The notes beneath the pieces were generated by a model. That model was not told the DNA's origin and did no database searches. It saw nothing but the letters and a program-made list of their open reading frames with translations. From positions 8,872,978 to 8,936,977 of the forward strand of contig OZ038438.1 of the NCBI GenBank assembly GCA_964036275.1: 64,000 bases of DNA, read 5' to 3'. A program made the translations under genes and the position numbers. This DNA comes from Litoditis marina (Eukaryota; Nematoda; Chromadorea; Rhabditida; Rhabditidae). Positions 1 to 11,663 of the stretch are shown here, one piece after another (the first letter of the stretch is position 1; the number at the start of each line of letters is the position of its first letter).

Positions 1-2026
1 ATGAACAACTGAATTCCGTTTCTAATGTTGCATTATGGCGTGGGTCGGAATCAAACGGAAGGTTACGTTACTTTATTCGGGCACAATTTGATTAAGGTAG
101 CTCGAAAATTTGTTGTAGGACTTCCCACAACTGCCCAACTAGTGGATACAACCGTGATGTCAGGTAGTAGTGTTTTTGTAACGTATGAAGAATGTCAAGG
201 TCTTATTTAGTAATCTAGAGAAGCCGTCGGAGAAGCATTTTATTTATCTATTTATTTATCTTCATTCAAAGAATGTGGCACTCGCTCATCAGAGAAACAG
301 AAGAAAATAGAGAAATAATTTTGGTTTAGCTGATATAGTTGCACCAGGTGTAGTGAAAGTTTCGAAACAAGTATGTACCGTAATCACTTTTCCACATATT
401 CCAAGCAACTCAGGGGTTGACTTTAATCAACACAATATCGTTTTGTTGCAGCAATTTGAAAAATTTCAGCGATATCAGAAAAACCGGTCATTAGCAGTAT
501 TTGCATTCTGCCGCCTAGCTGCAACCTCAAACAGAAATAATTTCTATCATCCTTCTATCAATAGAAGAAAACAACTGTACTGACTCCCTTCCTAGTCACT
601 GTTCTTTGTCATTTTCGATACATAGGTTATACTGACTCGAGAATACTCCTCAACAATTATATGGGGGAGATGGCTGTTCCAAACTGCAATACATAATTCA
701 AGAGCAGTGCGTTGCACTTAGTGTGGATAATTGAGTTAAGTTTCACTGTTATGGAAATCACCCAGTTTACTTCAGTGATACCCGTTATGTTCTGCCGCAA
801 CGAAAAATTGTATTAGAATCTTCATTGTAGTGCAACACCCCATTGTTAACGAACTACGCCTGAAAGTATCTGTTAACCTACAAACACATCGAGATAGAGA
901 AAACTTCACCGTATAGGCTCGTTTCGCAACGAGTGAACGAGTGCACCCTATATCATCGTTCCATTACTTTTTTCCATTTTCCCACTTGGAGCATTATTCG
1001 TCCCGATGCGTTGTTGTAAAGTTGTTGGTCGGTGGCTTTTATGTGAACCGTTCCATCACCCCCCCCCCCCCCCCTCAGATTGTTTCAGTACGCATCTCGC
1101 AACACATTCGTGTTACATTTTCAGCATGGATTTATGATGTGGCCCCGGGTTACTCGTCTACGCACGACTCCGCCCATAAAACAACGCAGCAGATGGCTTT
1201 CGAGCACAAGACTGGGAGCAGTTGTTCGCAATATTAGCCCCCTATTGATTCTGTAGCTGGGGCGTAGCTCTTCATCATTATATACCGCAAAAACCGGATC
1301 GCCTGCAAATAAAACCTAGATTTGTTCCAGTTATCGATGAGTGGAGAGAGTGGTTTTTTTCTGTGAAATTAGATATGAGATTTTTGCACATTCAGGACTA
1401 TGTAACATGACGTTGTTTTAGTTTGGAATGTTTCAAAATTTCAAGATGAATCGACGATGAGAAGCCATCCATCAATATTTTATTGAAATATATTTGACTA
1501 CATTTTTAATGTTGTCTCTGGAAGTTATAATTCATAAAATTTCTTATTCAAGTGGAAGAACTTGTCATAATTTTGTCTCCTCCATGAGAACAAGAATTAA
1601 GTTGCGTTGGAAACTAATGAAAGTTTTCTTCTCTTTTTGATTTTGAGTTCGTATGAAAAATGTGTCAGCTTTTCGAAATTCCAGATATCCTACTTACCAT
1701 TTGTATTACGTCTTCGTGGACCACCTTGTACTAATGTTTACCACCTATTTTCTGTTCACAATACACAGTGGACACTAAGACAACATACGTTACTAAAAGA
1801 ACTATTATTGAGCACGAATCTTTGTGTTCTTTTCTAGTGTCCTTTGGAACTAGTATTTGAATTCTGCTCACAGATACAAAATTACTGATACTCAAAAATA
1901 CATATTGTCAGCGTTACATCGAACATTTGCGTACAACCAGTTCTACAAACAACTTGCGCACGTGTTTCGTTCAACCTGTTCTCACATTTCCAAGATATCA
2001 AGAATCATTTGGTGTGCTTTGCAGGT
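1..2026. other. Intergenic region upstream of the SLC7 transporter
   Basis: I find no exon chain with family similarity here on either strand. The open frames are short and unlike any protein I know. A 15-18 base poly-C run near 1060-1076 is the only simple-sequence feature. The promoter and any 5' untranslated exon of the transporter at 2027 probably lie in the last part of this stretch. Confidence 0.5.
2012..2024 (+). promoter_or_regulatory. Probable trans-splice (or 5'UTR splice) acceptor of the SLC7 gene
   Basis: The run GTGTGCTTTGCAG ends two bases before the ATG at 2027. Nematode spliced-leader acceptors sit at this distance from the start and have this TTNCAG form. A cis-intron in the 5'UTR would look the same. 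Confidence 0.45.
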
Positions 2027-5000
2027 ATGTCCTCAGACGAACTGTCCCCCGATAGGCCGAAAGGGGTTCGGTTAGAGCCTCGGATATCTCTGTTCAGTGG
2101 ATGTGCCATCATTATTGGAGTCATTGTGGGATCCGGAATATTCGTCTCCCCAAAAGGTTTGACACTTCTACAACATGAATTATGCGTGCAGTTTCACCCC
2201 ACTGCCAACGGGATTACGAGATTTGCGATGTGTGTCAACATCAAACTACAACACAGACTTGCGCAATACTTAGCAACATACTCAACACAATAACATCTCA
2301 GTTTGACTTCTGTCGTACAGGGTGGGCTCCGTTCAAAGTGCAGTGTATGTAGCCGAAGCCTGCTGTGTTTGTAGTTTGATCCCGTTGTTTTTCGGTGGAA
2401 ATCCGGGCAATATAGCGTGTATTGGGATGTAACTAGAGCTAATAATCGGTCCCTTCCTATAACTGTCTGCGATCGCAGGTGTCCTAATCGAGTCTGGAAG
2501 TGTCGGCGTGTCGCTGTTGGTATGGTTCCTCTCGGGCGCCTTCTCGATGGTCGGTGCCCTCTGCTACGCTGAATTGGGCACCACCATTCCCAAAAGTGGC
2601 GGAGACTACGCCTACATCCATGAGGTAGCCTTCCATATGCACTTCCCCAGACACTTATTATTATCAACGACATTTATTACATCCACCCCGATCATTTTGA
2701 TTAGGTTTTTATTTCCATCCCTCAATGCATATTCATAAAAAATTTTTAAATACCACATTCTTGTTTTTTTTCTATTTAGGTTCTATCCTACAGTTCTCAA
2801 ACACCATTTTCCAATCAGAACCCGAACTCGAGCGGTTTGTCGACAAATAATGCAAAACATATGGTTTGATTCACTCCCACTCTTCATTGTGTTTCGAGTA
2901 CTTTCTAGTTGATTTTAGGCATTTGGGCCTTTGCCTGGTTTTCTGTTTCTGTGGATGGCGCTGGTCATTATCAACCCCACCTCCAACGCCATAATTGCAC
3001 TCACATTTGCCAACTACGCGTTGAAACCGTTCTTCCCGACCTGTCCCGTGCCCGATGAGGCCATCAATCTACTGGCCGCCTGCACAATAGGTATGTTTTG
3101 TAGTTTGATCTCAATAAACACCATAATTCGCGATATTCGATAGGCTAAATTTTGAATCTTTCATATTCGTTTTATCTCTTTTTTTAGTTGATTTTCACAC
3201 TTTTTCTTCTCCGTCTAAATTCCCGAATTCAGCCATTCTCACTTTCCTCAACTGCTACAATGTGAACGCAGCCACCCGAGCCAACGATACGTTCACAGTA
3301 ACAAAGGTTATCGCCCTACTCATCATTATCAGTACTGGTCTGGTATGGCTCATGCTCGGTCAGTTGTTTGTTTTGAGTTCAAAATGCCTAAAAGCAGACT
3401 ATTACAAAGTACTTAGTTCATAAAAACGCTAAGGTATGTGTTAACTTTTCTTTACAGTTACAAAGCTACGATACCTATCAAAATCTGCAATGCCGGTGAT
3501 GCATTTCACCCACTGAGGTGTTTCATCAGAAAGTCCCGTTTTCTATAGCGTTGTCCGTTGTCTTACACACTCCTTATTGTGATGTTTCATGAGGTTGTGA
3601 ACAAGCAATTCCAGTCTATCTAAATTTGTCATTGTTTTTGGGGCATTGGCCAGCGGATCAAAGGTGTCTTGTGTAACATAGTTGAGTCATTGATCTCTAG
3701 CTTGTGATGCCTGAACACTTGATCGTTGCACGTGTCTGTCATATTATGAGTATTGATTGATTGACAGGCAACACGGAGTACTTCGAGATGCCAGAACTTA
3801 TGGAGGGGACGAAATCCTCCGCGTCATCTCTGTCTCTCGCTTTTTATTCCGGAGTATTCTCGTTTTCCGGATGGAGTTATCTCAACTTCGTTACCGAAGA
3901 GCTGAAAGACCCATTCAGGTACCGTTCATTTTCCCAACCACAATTTTTTGTGAATACGATGCAATAGTTTTATTTTGTACATAAACACAACAACAATGTT
4001 TCTCATTATACATTTGTATAACAACTAGTATGCACTTGAAGTTCGAGAATGCTTTCTCAATCCGTTTCTCGATTTTGAGAGAAAACATATTCAAATAAGA
4101 ACAACATCATTGTTAAATACCCATATATCTCTTTTGCAGAAATTTGCCCCGGGCCATATACATCTCCCTGCCCATGGTTACTCTGATCTACATGTTTGTG
4201 AATGTAGCCTATTTCTCCGTTCTTTCTGTAGACGAGGTACTTTTTCATATCACTGTTCATCAGTTACTTTATCCTTTCTCACCCTTTTGAGCTCTAATAT
4301 ACATGTGTAAATGACAATTTCACGGTATGAAGTGTATTGATTTATTGATTTTTCTCCAGGTTCTGGAGTCGAACGCGGTCGCGGTATCATTTGCGGAGAA
4401 ATTGATGGGTCCATTTGCGTTTCTAATGCCTTTGTTCGTGGCTTGTTCCTGCGTTGGCAGTCTGAATGGTGTTCTGTTTACCTCTTCTCGAATGTTTTTC
4501 GCCGGAGCCAGGTTCGCTACACAAACAGTTGGTGGAAGCCATTTGGGACAGGCGTGAACATTTATGCCTGAAGGGGTGCAAAATATCCAAAAGATACCAG
4601 AGTACAACAAAAATTCCTAACGCACTACTCCGTGAAATCGATATGACATTTTGTGGTTTTTTTTCATTCTCATTTCAGTTCTTTCATGAACATATGATTA
4701 ATCTAAATAATCAAAGTAACCAGAGTGAATGGGATATATGCTGTTCATAATTATATTAGTTTGAGTGTTATGAGTGTGTCGAATTTGAAATCGTACATTT
4801 TGTGTTTATGTGTACGAAACAGTGGGAGCAATTTCAGGAAAGGGCAGCTACCGGAAATGCTGTCAATGATATCACTACGGTTTCTCACCCCGCTACCATC
4901 GCTGTTATTTCTCGGAGGTGAGCTTTCAATAACTCCACAAATACACCTACAATACATTATATACAATACAAGCATTCCTTACAAAATCAAAACCAGTACA

Positions 5001-6222
5001 ATTTGCAGAAAACATAAACCATGTAGTGCCTATGAAACTTGTATTTGTCACCGTTCTACACGCTTTTGGTTATTTTTTGTGATTGACTCAATTTTGGCCA
5101 CTCATAGTGAGATGCATTCGTCGATTATGTGCCACAAAATGGGACATAGAGAAACGTTGGACGTGAAAAGACAGTAGATATTTTAAAAAACTTTGGAAAA
5201 TGGTCGAACACTGATATCTATCCACTCTACTGGAATCCAACAAATCAGGACTAACACAAATGACTTTCATAAATTTTCAAAATTGTTTCAGCATTATTTC
5301 CTTTCCAGCTGTGTCGATTGTGATGTTGTTCTCCGCGGACGTGTTCGTATTGATCAACTACGTGGCGTTCGCGGAGAGTCTGGTGGTAGCTGCCTCCGTC
5401 GCTGGCCTCATCAAGCTCAGAATCACCCAACCCGATCTGAAGAGACCAATTAAGGTCAGTCATTCAGTAGAGTGCGGTTGCCACTTGTGGAAACTGGTCG
5501 TTCTTGTACACCTAACATGGTGGCAATCCATCAGAGGCTCACAAGAACAATAGCTCAGAATGTTTTGATGAGCTTCTTGTTCGTTGTTAATGAGTTTCCT
5601 TCAATTAGGTTGTTGTTGTTGTTTCACTGTTCACCTAGTACACAATTTCGAACCTTTTATTTGACCTAACCAAATTTTACTACTTGCTCTTTTCAGTTCC
5701 CGATCTTCCTGCCAGTTCTCTTTCTCACCATGTGCCTGTTTCTTCTCGTTTTTCCATTTTTCTCCCAGCCGGGAGAATTATTTGTTGGAGTTGGAATAAT
5801 CTTATCAGGAGTTCCAATCTATTTTCTGTTTGTCAGCAACAAGAAGAAACCCAACTTCATCTACAAACCGTGGGGTGAGAATTATTGCACAAAAGTTCAA
5901 ATAATCATGTTTCAGTGAAGATGTAGCTTTTTAATCATCCTACTATTAGGTTTGCGGAAAACAACAAGGTCTCTCGTGAGTAAATCTCGCGGGCGATCTC
6001 TAAGTGGAAAGGAAGGTCCGACAATGGCTATTCAGAAGATCATTTATATGTACTATTCACTTTATTTTAGACCAAACCAGTACAAAAGATGAATGAAACC
6101 ATATCTGATTGAAAAGAAAAATTCACTGCTGTCTTTACATCCAATGAATTTCAGTTGCCTTCACCCACTGGATACAGAAACTCCTCTACTGCGTTCCAGA
6201 AAGTTTGAAGCATGAAGATTGA
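2027..6222 (+). CDS. aat: L-type amino acid transporter light chain (SLC7/LAT family, AAT-like)
   Basis: Eleven exons: 2027-2156, 2479-2624, 2919-3090, 3233-3358, 3768-3918, 4140-4236, 4360-4511, 4838-4917, 5309-5454, 5697-5874 and 6155-6222. They sum to 1446 bases, 481 residues, in one frame. It is an APC-superfamily plasma-membrane exchanger of large neutral amino acids. Visible signatures are GSGIF at residues 35-39 in the unwound first membrane helix, the [16 protein letters not shown] block in exon 2, and about 12 hydrophobic segments. Cys134 in the motif PTCPVPDEA matches the cysteine with which LAT light chains bond to the 4F2hc/CD98 heavy chain; in C. elegans only some AAT proteins keep it. 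The short C-terminus ends [15 protein letters not shown], a LAT-like tail. The start is the first ATG after a TTTGCAG acceptor-like site ending at 2024. Substrate is inferred from family only. Confidence 0.95.
2240..2379. repeat. Short dispersed inverted-repeat element in SLC7 intron 1
   Basis: ATCAAACTACAACACAG (2240-2256) is inverted relative to CTGTGTTTGTAGTTTGAT (2362-2379). This is the same word pair as in three other introns of the window. Confidence 0.6.
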
Positions 6223-7885
6223 AAGAGGTGCGAGTTCTCAACAAACCTAATGTGGGCCTACAGTCGAAACATTAAAATGAAATTATTATGTTTGTTACCA
6301 TACTATAAGAACGCATATCCATTCATGACGAATATCATATCACATCACGTTGTTTTAGGACACCTCTGTTACCATATATTTCCGAAGTTTCTGCCGATTC
6401 CGGAATGATTTTGTTTTTCATCTTCTTTTAACCTCTCAAGTCTGTGTTACATCTGTTATCTGCTCAACTTATTGTTCCCCTCTACTTGTATTCTCTCAGC
6501 AACTAGTCAAGAATGCATCACGAGAATCTAAAGATTTATATTCGCTGATCTCAGTTGAGTAAGAAGAGAACAGGGGAAGATTCCGTGTTCACCAGTAGTC
6601 AGCTAGAGTTTGAACTACCGATTGCAAATCAGGGTCAAACAATGATAACGACACAGTGCCTTCTAAAACATATATTCTACTTCAATACGTGTTACTATCC
6701 GGTTATTTATATGTGCAAAGTTCATTATTTTCTGGTTGTTCAGAGTAAACACCAATCAGGTCATTTGAATCAAAAATGCCACCAAAAAGTCCACTGGTTA
6801 CATTTTGAAACAAACCTGATGAGAATCTCGATGTTTATTTGAGGACATGGACTTGTTCAGATGGAATGAACTCTGAAGATTTACTATTCGATTTTTAACT
6901 CACACCGATCGTGCCTTTTTCCTCGCACACTATTTTCATCTTTCACATTTATAATGTTATCACTCATTCAATTGTATATAATGAGTTGTTGTTATTTCAT
7001 TTTTTCCGCACTATTGTTTCCAATTCATAAAGTTTATCCACAAACACAAAACAAACAGCCTTCACACAACACTCAGTGATACGGAAGAAAAATAAAGATT
7101 GTATTGTATTGTAAAAAAAACACTCAAAAAACACTAAAAAAGGAAAGTATACTTTCACCCCTCCCTCCGTGGTTTCAATCTAGCCAAAAATGAAACTTAC
7201 TTTCATCACATGTTTACTCATTTCTACGAGATTTTTATAGGGGTTTATAATCAATGATCAATATAGTTTGTGTGGTTTTTGTTCACTTGAAGAGTTTTTT
7301 ACCTGTACAGTACCCCGCCTTTTAAGCTGTCATTAGATGCATCGCTGTCGCGTTTGTAATCAGCAAAATTTTGGGCACCAACGAGCCACTACCTGTTTTT
7401 TTTTGTAACAAGTTTCAAATAACCTCCGCGTTACGAGCGACGTGACTGGACTCAAACCCCAAAAGTCAGAAAACAAGGTCTGGAAAGTGTGCCCTATTTC
7501 TACCGTAAACCCGTTACCCAAGTAAAGGTCCTTTAAAAGTGAAAGAAGTAAACATCATAGATCCTAAATTTTGTTTGGCGGTGGCGGAGTGTGTTCTTTT
7601 CTTCGATTGTATTCAACTTTGATATTCAACATATTCAACTTTGACCGAAATAAAACATGCTGGAACGAACGTACGCACGTCGGTGTGCATCCGGTGCGGC
7701 GGGCAAAAAGTGGTCTCAACTGATAGTATTTTTTTATATTTCCAAATCAGAGTAAAACAGAAAACAAAGTTACTTTTTGACTATGAACAAAATTGAGTCC
7801 GGTGTGCACCGTGCACACGTTGTCCTGTGAGTGGTGGCAGCGAAGGTACAAGTTTCCTATTTGATTTTTCACAGTTACAGCTCAC
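6223..7885. other. Intergenic: 3' region of SLC7 gene and promoter of RING gene
   Basis: Candidate poly(A) signals for the transporter are an ATTAAA near 6271 and an AATAAA at 7091-7096. A GC-richer patch around 7660-7830 contains short CpG-containing palindromic words (for example GTGCACCGTGCAC near 7805) and lies just upstream of the RING gene, so it may be its promoter. No further coding exon is evident. Confidence 0.4.
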
Positions 7886-10800
7886 ATGTCCTCGTCATCA
7901 GAATGGGTACATTGCAATAAGTGCTACCGGACGCCCAGCAGTACACCTGGCTCGGTCTTCTATTTCTCCAGCTGTGGTCATCTCTTATGCAAAAAGTGCA
8001 TATCCAGCCCTGGTGAGTTTTTATTGTAATAACGAAGTTGGTCAGGAATCCAGTTTTAACGCCATCTCGTCACGTGTTAGTGGTGCGGGCGGCAGCTCGT
8101 TCCTGGAACATGCAATAAATCATCTACAGCTCTAACTAAGTTTACAATAGTATAACGAACGATGGAATCTATGGAACCCACAACTATAAAAATGTTGCTC
8201 AATTTCTCGTTTTATTCCAAACCAAAAAGTAATCAGGAAATTTCGTGATTTATCCACATTGAATTTCTTTGTGTTAAACGCGTAATTTAGTTGAGACAAA
8301 TTTTCGGCTAGTTTTCTAATATATTGGCGGAAGCGGCGGTTGAGGTTGTCGCTGCAAACCATATTAAGTTCCATAGGTTACTTTCATAAGACAAGACTGT
8401 TTATAAATTTCAACTTGTTTATGTGCGCCGGAAACTCAGGCTCGCGCGTTATGCTTTCCATTTTTCTTAGTTCCTCTTCTCCCAAGTCGCATTTGTGATA
8501 TGTATCTTCAGATGGAAGGAGTATGAGTACGGTATGTGCAGCCTGCTCCAAGAATGCTTCTTTTCTGGAAATCAATAGAAGTCTCCGTCCTGATATAGCG
8601 GTAGGTGAATTTAAGGTGTCTACTATATAGTTATATATAGGAGTTCCATTATCTGACCCATTACCATGTACATAACGAGAACTGTCAGTCTCTTGCGCGG
8701 CAGCCTTTCGTTCTTCAATTTTGCTCTGCATATTTGGAAACATGGAGATCTGTATTGATTAGTCATGGTATACAAAATGACATAAATGACGATGACACCA
8801 TTACAAAATAGCAAAGTGGATAGTTTAGTCAGAACTATGAATTCCGAGTTGGGTCAGACCTATATGGCATGATGAGCGAACTGTCTCGTGCAGTATCGCG
8901 TCATTCTTTTTTTTTACAGAACTTTTTTCGGAATCCGAGCGAGCTAGCCACTCAGTACATGACGCAGTTGAAAAAGGTGCTCGAGTTCCAGAGTGCCAAT
9001 CGCACACGGCTGATGAAGTACACGAATGAGAAGGTTAGTGATACCTGGACTTCCAGTGTGAATTTATTTACGTTCATGCTCGTCATTATTGTAAATTCAA
9101 TTTTTCAGAGCAAAAAGACGCAAAAGTTTGCCGAAATGGCCCAGGTGGAGCTGAAGAAAAGAGTGGAATTGGAGCGGTAAGATTTTTTCCCTCAGTTACT
9201 ATGCTATCGCACTCTCATTTCGGAATGAGTCTCATGCTCTTTGGCTTTTAACCTTTTGTGGTCACAGTCATTCATTAGCAATTGAATTTATTTTTGGCTT
9301 CTTAGTAATTCGCACCAAGGGCTTCATTCTGGAAAATGTTCTGTGGCCGTATTCACCAATGTCCCGGGAAGGTAAAAAAGCTTCCCGCGCCTCTGGACTC
9401 TTCTCACCAGCACACTATTTTCGTGCTCTACCTTCCCGTGGGAAGGTACTTTAGCTTCCCGTGGATTGGTGAATACGGCCACTGATTTGTCTTATCCTTG
9501 TGATTCGGTTTCATTTAGGAAAGCTGTGGAAGAGCGGGACAAGTTGGAAGCGGAAGCTGAGCGATGTCGACAACAGTACGAACAAATTCGATTGAAGTGT
9601 GCCACCTTGGAGACGCGGTGAGCTGTCATTTGTATATATTCATGGACTGTCGGTATCGTTAAAGCTCGTTTGGTCAATCAACGCGGGTGTCGGTCATCGA
9701 CCAGCTGTTGTGTTTTACGAAGCATATCTTACTGTCTCCGTCATTTTTTGTTTTATTTGATCAGTAGTGACTATTTTGCAGACTCGAGGCGCGTGGCCAG
9801 GAGATAGCACAGCTTCGCTCTATGCGTGGAACCACCTGCTTCACTGTACCGAGAACAAGAGGCGGTTGGTTTATTTGCTAGTTACTTTATGTTAAGGGTG
9901 ATTTTATGGTAGCAGTTACGTTTTTTTACAGCATATTGAATCGTACTGAGCACTTACTTTTGAGCGCTGACTTTTTCGCCAGGGTTGATGGGTGTTCTAT
10001 TTTTCTACTATACTAGTATTTAGGTACTGACTCGGGATTCGCCTCAGCGTCGAGTGACATGTCATTCCACGAATTCCTGACCAGCACTCCGAAGCAGGGA
10101 CCCAGTGTAAGTTAGTTTGAGTTGACTAAAACGACTATTTCTGTGAACCAAGTGAATGCTAAAAAAATGAAATGGGACGCACTAGCATTTGAATGAGTTT
10201 TTGAGTACCCAACCCATTAACCCGTGTCTCACTATTCATGTTTTAAGACTTTCAGCATAGGGCTTGCATACAGTTACCCTGGCAATTTGGTCCTTACAGG
10301 CCTTTTCTTTTCTGATGAAGCCGGCGTGTGCTTTTCCGCATTCTTACAAATGTCCAACTCTGTATATTAAAAACATTTTTTCAGCCTGTAGATCGTGCTC
10401 GCTCCTCGGCTGAAAGAGTTTCCCCGAAGGAAGCGCCTGCTGACTTTTTTGGGTAAGAGCTTTGATTAGAGTCACATCATCGTATGCGGATCTTCGTCCG
10501 TTTCATTTCATATATGGTTAAATTCTTTAACTCTCGAAAATCAGTTTCCAACGGCATCTAACAAGTTACTCTGTGTTTTAAACTAAAACAGGATTCGCAC
10601 TTGCTGGTATGATATCAGCCTGATCAATGATGGTTTTTCACGCTCTAGCGGCTGCTGATAGGTGTGGCAACAAAAAGTTTACTCTCTGGGAGTGTGAGTG
10701 GATTTGCAGAATAGTCCTGTATTTTCTTAACTGGATAGGGAAATAAATGTTCTTCTTATATGGCCACTCAATCGACTCTTTGCACTGTTCGGTGATTGTT

Positions 10801-11181
10801 CCGATGTCTTCTATTTTGCGTCGTTTCAGTGACAATGCTCACCTGTCTCCAATTGTCCCCGGTTCAGATCCACTGAGTACCCCCGCCATGCTTGGATTGA
10901 AGAAGAAGGCACACCGGTTCGTTAGTTTCTGCTTGTTTCATTTATTGTGGCAAAAGGTACCCAGTACGCATTTTTTTCTATGGTATTTTCTATGTTCGAT
11001 GATTCTTATTTTATATAGGCTCACAAGAAGCAGACAGGTTACAGATTTTTTCCACTTATTAAAAGTTGGGTTTGCTTACCGATCTCGTTTCAGTCGTAGT
11101 GCAAGTAGTTCGCGTCCAGGCGAACAAAATCTTCTCGATTACGCTTCAAACATAATGGATTATGATGTCCAGCCGTTTTGA
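7886..11181 (+). CDS. zhp: RING-type E3 ligase of the RNF212/ZIP3/ZHP family (meiotic crossover factor)
   Basis: Ten exons: 7886-8012, 8512-8600, 8920-9033, 9109-9176, 9519-9617, 9782-9864, 10024-10106, 10385-10452, 10830-10916 and 11094-11181. They sum to 906 bases, 301 residues. An N-terminal C3HC4 RING is complete: C10, C13, C30, H32, C35, C38, C51, C54. It is followed by a segment starting NFFRNPSELATQYM (about residue 73), the linker seen in ZHP proteins, then a long charged coiled coil to about residue 190. The tail is Ser/Thr/Pro-rich. This order (RING, coiled coil, Ser-rich tail) is the ZHP-1 to -4/RNF212/Zip3 layout; these proteins act at the synaptonemal complex to choose crossover sites by SUMO/ubiquitin ligase activity. 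Which ZHP paralogue it is cannot be told by eye. Two acceptor-like sites end at 7874 and 7880, before the ATG. Confidence 0.9.
9343..9482. repeat. 140-bp inverted-repeat element (MITE-like) in intron 4 of the RING gene
   Basis: The left end GTGGCCGTATTCACCAAT (9343-9360) is the exact reverse complement of the right end at 9465-9482. Between them, GAAGGTA and AGCTTCCC words give further internal pairing. It lies wholly inside the intron 9177-9518. A related element is at 34992-35107. Confidence 0.8.
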
Positions 11182-11663
11182 ATGATTGTTATCGGCTGAG
11201 TGAGTCAATGTTTTAAGTGATTGTTCTGATTGGCTGTGATTATAATGGTTTGTGAATCATTCACGTTTTTTATTTGATATACATTTGTTGTCATCTTACC
11301 TATCTATATTTTGTCATACACATATGTATCTATTTTGTACGCATATTGCTCGCTTTTTGCTCTGAGCTGAGAGTTTCATGTTTAATAGTTTCGTTATTTG
11401 TTCTGTTGTTTTTGGACATTTTTGTTGAGAATGTTTGAATGAACTTTTATGTTCCGCTTTTATTATAGAACTGTATGAAAATGTACACTGCATTCAATTA
11501 GAAGTCAGCTAGAATAGATGCAGTATCATCATGCGTTTTGGGTATGCAAACGAATAGACGCAGTATACCTCCCCACAAATATCGCAAAAAAAATAAATAA
11601 TATAGTTGTCTAATGAAACTTTATTCTCGTGTGTCGCATGGTAGGTTGGAGTACCATGTTTTC
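11182..11663. other. Convergent 3' ends of RING and collagen genes
   Basis: This spacer holds the two 3' untranslated regions. A minus-strand AATAAA (TTTATT at 11620-11625) lies about 40 bases past the collagen stop. On the plus strand AAATAAATAA occurs near 11590. Nothing else is seen. Confidence 0.6.

Noticed and set aside
2009..2026. Upstream non-ATG extension of the SLC7 reading frame
   Set aside because: It starts at TTG and runs through an acceptor-like TTTGCAG; the ATG at 2027 is a better start.
11019..11037. A 19-base exon-like segment (GT-AG bordered) in the last intron of the RING gene
   Set aside because: Including it puts the terminal exon out of frame with an immediate TAG; skipping it gives a clean 301-residue frame.
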